Shown in pieces: positions 53,325 through 62,200 of a stretch of 64,000 nucleotides of DNA. This DNA comes from Deltaproteobacteria bacterium (GTDB lineage: Bacteria > Myxococcota_A > UBA796 > SXON01), in NCBI GenBank assembly GCA_947445035.1, contig CANFCK010000005.1:124001-188000 (forward strand), in the 5' to 3' direction. Numbering within the stretch: position 1 is the stretch's first letter; the number at the start of each line of letters is the position of its first letter. Position numbers and translations under genes: made by a program. The notes below the pieces were generated by a model, which was not told the origin of the DNA, made no database searches, and was given only the letters and a program-made list of their open reading frames with translations.

Positions 53325-53355
53325 AACAGGGCAAAGGGGCGATGTCCCCGGCCGC

Positions 53356-54156
53356 TCACCGGGCGCAACACCGCTGGTACCCCTCGGCGCACGACTGTTT
53401 GGCTACCGTGGCCGCCCTGGCCTTGTCTTCCTCAACGAGCGATTGCACACAGAGCAAGCGGCCCCGCCCCGGCGCGTCCGGTGCCGCAGCGAGCAGGCGA
53501 GCAGAAAGCTCCCTTGCTTCAGCCTTTTTTCCGGTTCTCGCCAAGGCCTCGGCCCGATGGCCCTCGCTGAGTGAGCCCGGAAAACGCGCCACGGCCCCGG
53601 TCCAAGCGACGAGCGCTTCGTCGAAGCGGCCGAGGTCCTCGGCGAAGGAACCCCGAAAAATCCAGGCCCGCTCGTGCTCGGGCGCGGCGTCGGTCGCGGC
53701 CTGTGCGGCGACAAGCGCGCCCGGGACATCGCCGGCTTTGGCCGCCGCCTTGGCCGCTTCCATGTGGCGCATCGCCCGGGCCGGCAAGACCGAAAACGCC
53801 GCGGGCACGCACACCTCGCCACACCGATACACGCTGGTGTACATCTCGTATCGGGCCTCGGGGCAGCCCACCTCCCACCCGTCGACCATCTCGGACTTGC
53901 CCAGGGTGGCCTCGGCGCTGCGCGGCGCGGTCGAAACCTCCTGTGCGGCGCCGACGCCGCCGTGCCGCCGGAAGACGGGGATGCGGCCGCCAGCGCACGA
54001 CAGCCGCCCCCACCACGGTTGCAGCCCGGTCGCCGCCCCGCCCCATTCATAGGGGTGGTCCACCGACGTTCCGTGGACGCCCCCCGCCGAGCACACCGGC
54101 GGATCGGTGTCGGGAGTGGGGCAGACCGCCAACGCGGCTGACAGCCACAGAATCAC
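53356..54156 (-). CDS. Exported TPR-like protein
   Basis: A 266-aa protein with a signal (VILWLSAALAVC, GTG at 54156 overlapping the previous gene's stop, GTGA). The Cys-rich N-terminal domain is followed by helical TPR-like repeats (HMEAAKAAAKAGDVPGALVA, RAWIFRGSFAEDLGRFDEALVA, GHRAEALARTGKKAEARELSA). Two disulfide-type clusters (CGEVC and the C-terminal RCC) are present. It is probably a periplasmic scaffold for the propeller protein encoded upstream. 31 nt separate it from the kinase gene. Confidence 0.65.
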   Translation of the reverse strand: MILWLSAALAVCPTPDTDPPVCSAGGVHGTSVDHPYEWGGAATGLQPWWGRLSCAGGRIPVFRRHGGVGAAQEVSTAPRSAEATLGKSEMVDGWEVGCPEARYEMYTSVYRCGEVCVPAAFSVLPARAMRHMEAAKAAAKAGDVPGALVAAQAATDAAPEHERAWIFRGSFAEDLGRFDEALVAWTGAVARFPGSLSEGHRAEALARTGKKAEARELSARLLAAAPDAPGRGRLLCVQSLVEEDKARAATVAKQSCAEGYQRCCAR

Positions 54157-55208
54157 GGCAAAACCATGGTGTAAACCCGCCGAAAGTCGCGCACGGCGTC
54201 GGCAAGGCGCCCCTGGGCCGCGACCGCCAGCCAGGACTTGCCATCCTGCCGCTTGACCACGTCGATGTCGGTGTTCCCCACCGTACCGGTTGGCACCATC
54301 CTCGCCGACTTGGGGTCGGTGACGCCCACGCGCCACACCGGGTTGAGCGTGCTGTTGTCCGCTCGCACATAGACGATGGTGCCACCGTCGGCCGTCCAGC
54401 TTGGCCCGCGCGCATTGAGCACCACCCCGGTCGCCAGCCGCAACGGAGCCCCACCCCCGGAGGCCACCACGTACAGGTCAAAACGATCTTCGACGTCGCG
54501 GTTGGCATAGAACGCGACCAGGTTGCCGTCAGGGCTGAAGGTGGGGCGTGTCTGCACGCCGCTCCAGACCAGGAAGGGTCGCGGTGCTGGAAAGGCGATG
54601 TCATCGATGAGATAGAGGTTGTCACCCTGCCGGGTGTGGCCCACGAAGACCACCCGTTTGCTGTCAGGGGCCCAGTTTGCGTAGAGTTCGCTCGCGGTCG
54701 GATCCCCCGAGAGGCGCAGCGGCACCGCGCCCGCCACGCCGAGCGAAAGCAGGTACAGGTCGCCCTGACCGGACCGGGCTGAGGTGAACAAAAGCGAGCG
54801 TCCGTCGGGACTCCACGCGGCCCCGCCGTCCGCGCCCGCCGCCGCTGCGAGCGCGCCAGAACCGTCCAGATAGAGGTCGTAGTCTTCGGCGGCGCCGCTG
54901 GCGCTGTAGATGAACCGGTCAACACCAGCGGGAGAGAACGTGAGCTCGTGGACCACCCCACGTGCCGGACCGCTCCCCCCAAAACCCGCGGTCACCGTCG
55001 ACCCCGCCTTGGCCGCCGGTCCCACCCGCCGCGGCGGCGTGGCCGAGCCCGTCACCGCCACGTACAACTCGACGGCTTGCCGATCGACGTAGTTCACCTC
55101 CCAACTGAGCCACCGCCCATCGGGCGACCACCTGGGCGATTGGCAATGCCCCGGGTAGTCAGGCGAAGCCGGCTCGATGGCCAGGGCAACAGCGGCGGCG
55201 AACAGCAT
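54153..55208 (-). CDS. TolB-like WD40/beta-propeller exported protein
   Basis: A 351-aa periplasmic-type protein with a short signal (MLFAAAVALAIEP) and TolB/PD40 repeats: SPRWSPDGRWLSW, ELTFSPAGVDRFIYS, GGAAWSPDGRSLLFTS, YANWAPDSKRVVFVG, RPTFSPDGNLVAFY and GPSWTADGGTIVYVR. These six W/F-SPDG motifs mark a six-bladed propeller. Unlike TolB itself, no N-terminal alpha/beta domain is apparent. It opens the minus-strand run of envelope genes. Its ATG is 19 nt from the divergent exported-protein start at 55228, so promoters must lie inside coding DNA. Confidence 0.85.
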   Translation of the reverse strand: MLFAAAVALAIEPASPDYPGHCQSPRWSPDGRWLSWEVNYVDRQAVELYVAVTGSATPPRRVGPAAKAGSTVTAGFGGSGPARGVVHELTFSPAGVDRFIYSASGAAEDYDLYLDGSGALAAAAGADGGAAWSPDGRSLLFTSARSGQGDLYLLSLGVAGAVPLRLSGDPTASELYANWAPDSKRVVFVGHTRQGDNLYLIDDIAFPAPRPFLVWSGVQTRPTFSPDGNLVAFYANRDVEDRFDLYVVASGGGAPLRLATGVVLNARGPSWTADGGTIVYVRADNSTLNPVWRVGVTDPKSARMVPTGTVGNTDIDVVKRQDGKSWLAVAAQGRLADAVRDFRRVYTMVLP

Positions 55209-55227
55209 CAGCGGGAGTTTCTAACAC

Positions 55228-55968
55228 GTGTACCCTCTCCTTTGCTCCCTCGCATTTGCCCACCCGGGCGGCCACGCCCCCACGGCGAGCAGTCCCATGG
55301 GCGGGATGCCCGGCCAGCGGGTGGAGTTGAGCGTCGAACCCGGATTGATCGTCGTGGACTACTACGCCGAGCTGGCCGCGATCCGGGTGCTGACGGAGGC
55401 GCGGACCGCTGGTGTCGAGAGCAAGGAGTGGGCGTCGGCCAAAGCCGAGTCCCTGCGCAGCGGGCTGAGGGTGCGCCTGGACGACGTTGAGCTGACGTTG
55501 AGCCCCGGGCCTGCCGAGAGCGCCGCCCGGTTGCGCGACGGCGGGTTCGTGGAGATGCACGTCCGAGCTGAAGCCCCCTACCCAACCGACGGTGGCTCGG
55601 TGGTCGTGCGGCTGGACAACTTCCCCGACGAGCCCTGCTACTACGCCGCCAGCATCGACGTTTCCGGGGAGTTCGTGGTGGCGGACACCAACCTGGCCCG
55701 GGTGGTTGACGGCGCCCTCCGCGACAACAACCACGGCGCCTGGCGGCGCAACGACGACGGCCGGCGCGTCGCGTTCACCCTGCGGCCCACCCGTTGGTGG
55801 GAGTCGCACCGGGGGGCTCCGCTGCCGGAGCGGATGGAGGGGCTGGTAGGCTGGGAAGTTGCACGGGTGGGTGCAGTTTTCGGCGCGGGGTGCGCGGTGG
55901 TCGTGGCGGGGGCGGGGTGGCAGAGGAGGCGGCGGCTCGCGCGCGGGCTACCGCCGAAGCGGAATTGA
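55228..55968 (+). CDS. Exported protein with C-terminal membrane anchor, unknown function
   Basis: A 246-aa protein from a GTG at 55228 (GGGAG lies 10 nt upstream). Signal MYPLLCSLAFAHPGG, a ~190-residue extracytoplasmic domain (VELSVEPGLIVVDYYAEL, GLRVRLDDVELTLSPG, VEMHVRAEAPYP, VVVRLDNFPDEP), then a terminal membrane helix (VGAVFGAGCAVVVAGAGW) followed by a basic tail (QRRRRLARGLPPKRN). It may be a single-pass type I protein. The conserved-looking domain is not identified. A strong hairpin follows directly after the stop. Confidence 0.65.
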   Translation: MYPLLCSLAFAHPGGHAPTASSPMGGMPGQRVELSVEPGLIVVDYYAELAAIRVLTEARTAGVESKEWASAKAESLRSGLRVRLDDVELTLSPGPAESAARLRDGGFVEMHVRAEAPYPTDGGSVVVRLDNFPDEPCYYAASIDVSGEFVVADTNLARVVDGALRDNNHGAWRRNDDGRRVAFTLRPTRWWESHRGAPLPERMEGLVGWEVARVGAVFGAGCAVVVAGAGWQRRRRLARGLPPKRN

Positions 55969-55969
55969 C

Positions 55970-56007
55970 GGCAACGCCCGAGGTGGCTGCTCACCTCAGG
56001 CGTTGCC
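55970..56007 (+). terminator. Strong hairpin after the exported protein gene
   Basis: GGCAACGCC (55970-55978) pairs with GGCGTTGCC (55999-56007). After one C-A mismatch, an inner G-C pair and AGGTG/CACCT extend the stem around a 6-nt loop (GCTGCT), so about 15 pairs in all. It begins two bases after the stop codon. No T-tract follows. It could stop transcription or protect the mRNA 3' end. The remaining ~130 nt to the next gene shows nothing recognisable. Confidence 0.5.
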
Positions 56008-56137
56008 GGTAGCGCGAGGCGGCGGCGGCGCGGTTGTGGCGGCGGGCGCAACGCCGGTCTCCGCACGACGGCCGCGCGCGCGGCTCACTCACGAATGTCG
56101 CGACAGCGGCGGCCAGGGAGGCGACGAGGCGTTGGCC

Positions 56138-56323
56138 CTACTCGTCTTCCTCTGGAATCGGCTGCGGACCGGCGACGATGCCGACCAGGTCGGGATCCAC
56201 GCCGTCGACCATCACGCGGTCGGGCGTGCCGGCCTTACGTTCGGCACGCTTGGCGGTCTTTTCTTTCTGGCGGTCCTGCCGCTGCCGTTCTTTTTCGCGC
56301 TTCTGTACGCTCGGATTGCCCAT
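56138..56323 (-). CDS. Small basic protein, 61 aa
   Basis: The ATG at 56323 opens a 61-codon frame that is well balanced in composition: MGNPSVQKREKERQRQDRQK, a Lys/Arg/Gln/Glu-rich helical half, then a distinct C-terminal tail (MVDGVDPDLVGIVAGPQPIP). A single coiled helix and a conserved-looking DPDLxGIVxGPQP tail recur in small proteins from Myxococcota (recalled, not checked). It is the last gene of a run after mutY (22 nt). Possibly RNA- or ribosome-associated; function unknown. Confidence 0.65.
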   Translation of the reverse strand: MGNPSVQKREKERQRQDRQKEKTAKRAERKAGTPDRVMVDGVDPDLVGIVAGPQPIPEEDE

Positions 56324-56345
56324 GGCATCCCTCCAGGCGGGGGAG

Positions 56346-57371
56346 CTATCCCGCTGACGCCCGAATCGCGAGGCGGACCGTCTTGCGAGACGAAGTCGAC
56401 AGCGCCATGCCGTCGACCTCGGCCAGCGGCACCCAGCGCAGCTCGGGGTAGTCCCGAGCGAGCGGCTCGCCGACAGCAGAAACGGCAAACACGGTCGTCT
56501 CCAAGTGCAAGTGGGTGAACTGGTGCGTGACCGCTCCCAGCGACCGCGCGGCCGCCGCCGACACGCCAATCCGCCGGCGCAGGGCCTCCGAACACGAGGG
56601 GGCGTCCATCTCCGCGACCTCGCCACCAGGCAGCTCCCAGAGACCGGCAAGCAGCCCTGATTCCGGACGGCGCGCCAGCAAAACCGCGCCATCCCGCACC
56701 CACCAGGCCGCGACCGCACGGGCCCGCGGGACCACCTTGCGCACCTTGGGCGCCGGATAGCGCTCAGGGGCAGCGGTCCCCACACACCCCTCGCGCACCG
56801 GGCACAAGAGACATCGCGGCGACCGTGGGGTGCACACCTGCGAGCCAAGCTCCATCAACGCCTGGTTCCAGGCGCCCGCGCTGCCCGGTGGCAGGAGGGC
56901 GGCCGCCGTCTGCCACAACCACGCCTTTTGCGGCCGCGACTCCCCGTACCAGCGCGCAAAGACGCGCTCGACGTTGCCGTCCACCACCGGCAGGTCCAGC
57001 CCGAACGCGATCGAGCCGATCGCACCCGCGGTGTACGGCCCCACCCCCGGCAACTCCCTGAGCCCCTCCCCGCTTCTTGGAAAACCCCCGGCGGCGAGCA
57101 CCGCCTGCGCCGCCTTTTGCAGATTCCGCGCCCGCGAGTAGTAGCCGAGGCCGCTCCACAGCTCCAAGACCCGTTCCGTCGGCGCAAGGGCCAGCACATC
57201 CACGGTGGGGAAAGCCTCCATGAACCTGGTGAAGTACGGCAGAACCGTCTCGACACGAGTCTGTTGACACATCAACTCGCTGACCAGGGTCCGGTACGCC
57301 GAGACCTCAGTCCGCCAGGGCAGCGGCCGCTGATTCGCGAGGTACCACGCCAGGAGCGCGGACTGGTCCAC
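56346..57371 (-). CDS. mutY: A/G-specific adenine DNA glycosylase
   Basis: A 341-aa base-excision enzyme that removes adenine mispaired with 8-oxoguanine. The catalytic Glu32 is in SELMCQQTRV, and the HhH-GPD motif follows with LPGVGPYTAGAI and the key Asp131 in VVDGNVERVFAR. The 4Fe-4S cluster ligands are Cys180, Cys187, Cys190 and Cys196 (C-x6-C-x2-C-x5-C). The C-terminal NUDIX-like 8-oxoG recognition domain has LLAGLWELPGGEV. Length is normal. It follows the lipoprotein gene ending at 57378 by 6 nt. Confidence 0.97.
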   Translation of the reverse strand: MDQSALLAWYLANQRPLPWRTEVSAYRTLVSELMCQQTRVETVLPYFTRFMEAFPTVDVLALAPTERVLELWSGLGYYSRARNLQKAAQAVLAAGGFPRSGEGLRELPGVGPYTAGAIGSIAFGLDLPVVDGNVERVFARWYGESRPQKAWLWQTAAALLPPGSAGAWNQALMELGSQVCTPRSPRCLLCPVREGCVGTAAPERYPAPKVRKVVPRARAVAAWWVRDGAVLLARRPESGLLAGLWELPGGEVAEMDAPSCSEALRRRIGVSAAAARSLGAVTHQFTHLHLETTVFAVSAVGEPLARDYPELRWVPLAEVDGMALSTSSRKTVRLAIRASAG

Positions 57372-57377
57372 GCCTAC

Positions 57378-59243
57378 CTACTCCCAGGCGACGTCGGCCT
57401 TGCCGCCGTCGAGGTGGATCCGGGCCACTTCGTCGGCATTTTCCAGAGGCAGGAGCGTCATCTCCTTGCGGTCGAGGTCGTCCCAGCCGCCGCCAGTCGG
57501 GCCAGAGAGGAACCCAAAGCCCAGAGGACGGGCAGGGGCTTCCCAGTACGCCTCGAGCCCGGGCGTCAGGGCTCCGTCTTCGTTGCGGTCGGTGTACGAC
57601 CAACCCAGCACACCACGGTCGACGATGAACGAGAAGTTGTCGCCATCGGTGGCCGGAAGGGTGCCCGACACCAAGAGGAAGCTGATGGCGCCGGTGTCAG
57701 AGAGGTACCGCTGGTCCTCGTAAGCGCGCGCCGTCTGCGGTCCTGAGAGGGTGCCTTCGACCAACCACGAGACGGTGGGCGAATCGTAGCTGACCGTCCA
57801 CAACTCGGTGGGCGCAAGGCCCGGGCAGTCGGACATGGCAATCTGTTCGCCCGTGGCCTCGTCGTAGGCGAGGATCACTTCGCTTTCGGGGCCCACGTCG
57901 TTGAGCAGCGAGTACTGGAAACTATCGCTGGAATCGAGGACCTCGTTGGGTCCGTGCGCCCCGCGGAACGTCGAGACCGCGCAGCCGGTGGTGGCGTCCA
58001 GCACGAAGACAAAACCATCCGCCGTGCTCACGGTGAGCGCGGGCACCTCGGCATAGGCGCCCCAGCTCGTCGGCTGCTGCAACCGGACCGTCCCGACGCT
58101 GGCCGCCAGCCCCGAAATCGGCGAGCTGATCCGCATGCCGGCAACCTCGGCGTCCAGCGGGTTCGGATCAAACCAGGTGCCGGTCAAGGCGTCAAAGATG
58201 TCCACGCGCTGTAGGCCCACAGGCGCGACGAATACGCGTTCGAAGACCGTCCCATCGGCAAGCGTACCCGTTTGCCAGGCCGCGTCGAGCAGCGGCGCTG
58301 CCGTCGTGACCGTATAGACGCTCGCAGTCCCCGCGTCCCCGGGGGTTCCGAAGGCGACCCGGTACAGCGCAGGACTGCGCGCGTCGGCCACGAAGAGCTC
58401 GCCCGACGCGCTGACCGTCATCCGCCAGGGGGAGGCAGCGGCCGGCAACACCACGCTTCCGAGCCAGGCTCCGGTCCAGGGATCGATGATGCCGATCAGG
58501 GGATCGTCGCCATCGACCGACACGAAAAGGTGGGCGCCGTCGTCCGCCAGCGCCGTCGGCCGCCCGGCCAGCGACCATGCCACGACCCCGGTGTCGGTCT
58601 GTAGATCGAAACGGTCGCCCAGGGTGGCAGTCCCTTCGATGAGGAAGCCCAGCTCACCCAAGTCAGAGCTGTACTCTTCCCCAGCGACGGGCTCGCTGAC
58701 CTGCTGGCCCGAAAGGCTGCCTTTGGCCCACCAACGCGTGCCGTCGTGCTCGATCGACCAGTCCTCCGTGGTGGTGAAGCCGGGCCGAAGCGCGACCTCG
58801 GTCAACGTCGGGCTGTCGCCGCTGGCGTCGGCGTCCACGAAAACCGGCTCCGTGGCGGTCGGCTCGACCTCCTGCGGAACCCCATCCTCGCCCACGGCCG
58901 TGATGTACGGGGCCTGCACCAGCACCGCCCCGGTCACGTCCACCGCCCAGAGCATCACCCGTCCGGCCGAGGCAAAGGCCGCGACGTCCCGGAGCTGACG
59001 ATCTTTTCCAGTCGCGACCGAAGACGCACGAAGAAACGAAGCCGAGGCATCATCGGTGAGCAACCGCCCCTCGACGAGGTCCAGCGGCACGATCTTCCCG
59101 CTTCGGCTGTTGCTGACAAACCCCACCGCACGGTCAAAGGGGAGGTCATCGCTCTCTGGAAGCCACGCCGCGCCCGCCGGCCCGTCGAAGTGGAGCGGAA
59201 TCGCGAGGTCGTCGGTGCACGCCAGCGCCAGGAGAACGATCAT
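57378..59243 (-). CDS. Large propeller-type lipoprotein with a duplicated domain
   Basis: A 621-aa lipoprotein with signal MIVLLALAC (lipobox Cys9). Blade-like segments (WSLAGRPTALADDGAHLFVSVDG, LFVADARSPALYRV, GFVFVLDATTG) suggest a YVTN/NHL-like beta-propeller in the middle. A ~65-residue module appears twice, at about 161-228 and 480-552. The two copies are related by W-(S/T)-(I/V)-x-(H/Y)-D, G-(S/T)-L-S-G, and a closing (F/N)-x-x-x-x-D-x-G-V-(V/L)-(A/G)-W-S. The ATG overlaps the stop of the next upstream gene (59240-59243). Confidence 0.7.
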   Translation of the reverse strand: MIVLLALACTDDLAIPLHFDGPAGAAWLPESDDLPFDRAVGFVSNSRSGKIVPLDLVEGRLLTDDASASFLRASSVATGKDRQLRDVAAFASAGRVMLWAVDVTGAVLVQAPYITAVGEDGVPQEVEPTATEPVFVDADASGDSPTLTEVALRPGFTTTEDWSIEHDGTRWWAKGSLSGQQVSEPVAGEEYSSDLGELGFLIEGTATLGDRFDLQTDTGVVAWSLAGRPTALADDGAHLFVSVDGDDPLIGIIDPWTGAWLGSVVLPAAASPWRMTVSASGELFVADARSPALYRVAFGTPGDAGTASVYTVTTAAPLLDAAWQTGTLADGTVFERVFVAPVGLQRVDIFDALTGTWFDPNPLDAEVAGMRISSPISGLAASVGTVRLQQPTSWGAYAEVPALTVSTADGFVFVLDATTGCAVSTFRGAHGPNEVLDSSDSFQYSLLNDVGPESEVILAYDEATGEQIAMSDCPGLAPTELWTVSYDSPTVSWLVEGTLSGPQTARAYEDQRYLSDTGAISFLLVSGTLPATDGDNFSFIVDRGVLGWSYTDRNEDGALTPGLEAYWEAPARPLGFGFLSGPTGGGWDDLDRKEMTLLPLENADEVARIHLDGGKADVAWE

Positions 59244-62200
59244 CGGTTCACCACCCAACCGAGCGCGTCAAGGAAGCCCGCGCTCGACGGATCGGCGTCG
59301 AGCACCACCAGCGTAGACGACACGTAACCATCGACCTCACCGAGGTAATTGGCCACCACCAGCCGGGTGCCGTCAGGCGTCAAAAGCATCGCGTAGGGGT
59401 TCTCGCCCAGGTCGTCGGTTTCGGCCACGAGCGTGCCCAACGGCCCGAGTGACAGGTCGTACACGCTGACGCTGTTGTTGTTGAAGTTGGTGACGAAGAG
59501 GTGGGTGCCGTCGGGATGCAGAACCATCTGGGCCGGGCCGACCGCGCTCTGGGTCTCAACGCCGCCGTCCCGTTCGAACGAACGCGGCAGCGGCAAAAGT
59601 CCCAAAACCCGTTGACGAAGGTCGTCGGTGCCCTGGTCATCCACAATGTCGTCGGCCTTGATCACCACGACGGCCTCAGGCTCGTCCACCAGCCCGTACA
59701 GCGTACCGGTGCCCGGATCGATCATCAAATCGCGCACGCCGCTGGACGACGACAGGGCCAGGGTCAGGATGGCCTCGACGCCGAGGTAGTTCAGATCGGC
59801 CCACGACTCGCTGCTGTCGTCGCGCACATCGAGCACGTAGACGTACGGGACAAGCTTACACCCGACGTAGAGCATGCCCGCCGCCTCGTCCAGGGCCAGG
59901 GTCATGCACCCGCGAGCGAGCTCGGGGTTGAGCGCGGTGTCCAGGCTGATGGCGACCGCATCGTTGGGGGGGATCACCGAAAAGCCCCAGGTGTCGGCGA
60001 TGGTCGGCAACGCGAGGTCGCGGTGGAACCGGTCGGCCACTTGGCCGTAGGCCCGACCGACCCGGGATTCAGCGGCGTCGATGGCGCCGTACAGCATCTC
60101 GAAGCCAGTGCCGGTGGCCCTCACCACGGGTCGAGAAATGCCCTCCGAACCGAGGGACGCTGCGAGCACCGGGAACGCCGGACGGGCAGCACCCTCCGCG
60201 TCTTCGGAGACGATCCAGTCCACATCGCCCACGATGCGCTCGGCGTAGCCGATCTGGCGGCCCTCGCCGTCATTCCCCGTGAACCACATGCGGTCGACGT
60301 CGCCGTCTCGAATCACAAAGGGGTCCGAGACCGCCGAGTCGTACCAGGTGCCCGGGGCGCCGGTGTCGAACGCCCACGGGTAGACGTCGCCTGGCGCCGC
60401 GGCAAAGGTCACGCCGCCGTCCGTGCTGTCCAGGGCGCCAATCTCACCGAATTCGCCTGAGTACCAAAGCCGCAAGGTCCCGTCGTCGAGCACTTGGGCC
60501 GAGCCCGGCACCACCGTCGCGCCTTCCCACTCCAGCGTCGGTGCGTGGACCGGCTCCACACTACGGGTCCAGGTCAGGCCGTCGGTGCTGGTGGCACGGC
60601 CGATGCTGGTGACCTGCGCGGCGTCGCCGGCGTAGAAGACGGTCCACCCGCCATCGAGTTCAACAACCACCGCGTCGTGCACGGCGTCGGAGTCGAACCC
60701 GTCGGCGGCCCCGACATCGAGGGCGACCGCCGCGTCTACCGTCAAGACCCCGGCGAGGTACGCGCCGTGGCCAATGCGCGTGACGCCGTCGTCGCCAACG
60801 AGGTCCACCCACACGTCATCGCCGACCCAGGACGACACCTCGACGCCGCCAGCGCCGTCGTCATCGAGGTCCTCGGGACCCAAGAGCTGACCTGTCGCGA
60901 CCTCGAAGAACCAGTGCTGGGCCGTTTGGCTGTAGATGGTCCCCGGCGAGATCGCGTACTGGTACCCGGCCCCCTCGCTGTTCTGCATGCCGAACGACGC
61001 CTCGTCCGCAACCTGCAAGGCGACCCCATCGAGCAGGTGGGAGTCGGCCCCGCCAGCGAGCGTCGCACCCTGGTCGACCCAGGTGTACCCGTCCACCGAT
61101 GTCGCGTCTACGATGGCGCTGCCATCGGCTAGGGAGTGGTACAGGTGAAAGCGACCCGACCACCATGCGACCGTGGGCGCGTAGGCTACCGGGCCAGACG
61201 ACTCTTCGACCGTCCAACTGCGGAGGTCGTCGCTGTGGGCGGTGGTCAGCGTCGGCTCGCCGCCGTCGGTCACCGCGTACCACGCCCGCCATCGGCCGAT
61301 CTGTTCGTCCCATAGGATGCTGACGTCGGACACGCTGCCCGTCTCGTCGGCGAGCACCGCGCCCACGTCGCGGTATTTGCCGCCGTCCTGCGTGGCGAGC
61401 CCGACCCAGGTCTGACCCTCGCCTGCGGTGTAGTACAAGTACGTCACGCCCCCGTCGAGCAGCACGAAGGGGTCGGCCAGCGCGACTTCGTCTTCGGAAG
61501 GATCGAGCGCGAGCCCACCGTCGAACCACTCGCCGCCGCCATATTCGTCTTCGTAGGCATAAAAGATGCTGCCTGCGTCGGCGTAGTAGAGCTGTGCGGT
61601 GACCAAACCGTCGTACGAAAGCCGGAACGCCGGGTCACGCGTCGTGAGCCCCGCGCCCACGGGAACGTCGTAGGCGATGCCGCTCCCAACCCACGTGCTT
61701 TCGCCGTTCCCGGTTTGCCGCCGAAGCCCGCCGTCGGTAGCCACCCACGCGCGCACCGTGGCCGCGTTCCAGGAAAGGTCCCAGTGATCGCGCTCGATCT
61801 GGGTCGGCTCGTCGCCGAGGGTCAGGCGTGCGAACGCCGCACGAGAACCCGACCCGTCCGTATCGACGAAGGTATCGGCCACCAGCCGACCATCGCCCCC
61901 GGGGGGCACGACCCGCGCCGGTCGCGACGCCAGATCGACGGTGCTGACGCTGTGGTCGGTCCGGTTGACGGTCCACGCCCGATCCGTGGCCGCGTCGTAC
62001 ACCACGTCGACCGGATCCCAACCGACGGCTACCGCGCTCCCACCATCGGACGAGCCGACGTCGGTGGCCAGGGCCGGCGCGTCGGGATTGGACACGTCTA
62101 CGAACAGCAGTGCATCGGCCTGCTCGCGGGTACGCGCGTCCTCGCTGAGACGACTGGTCACCAGCAAAAGATCGTAGGGCGCCGCGTAGACCGCGCTGCC

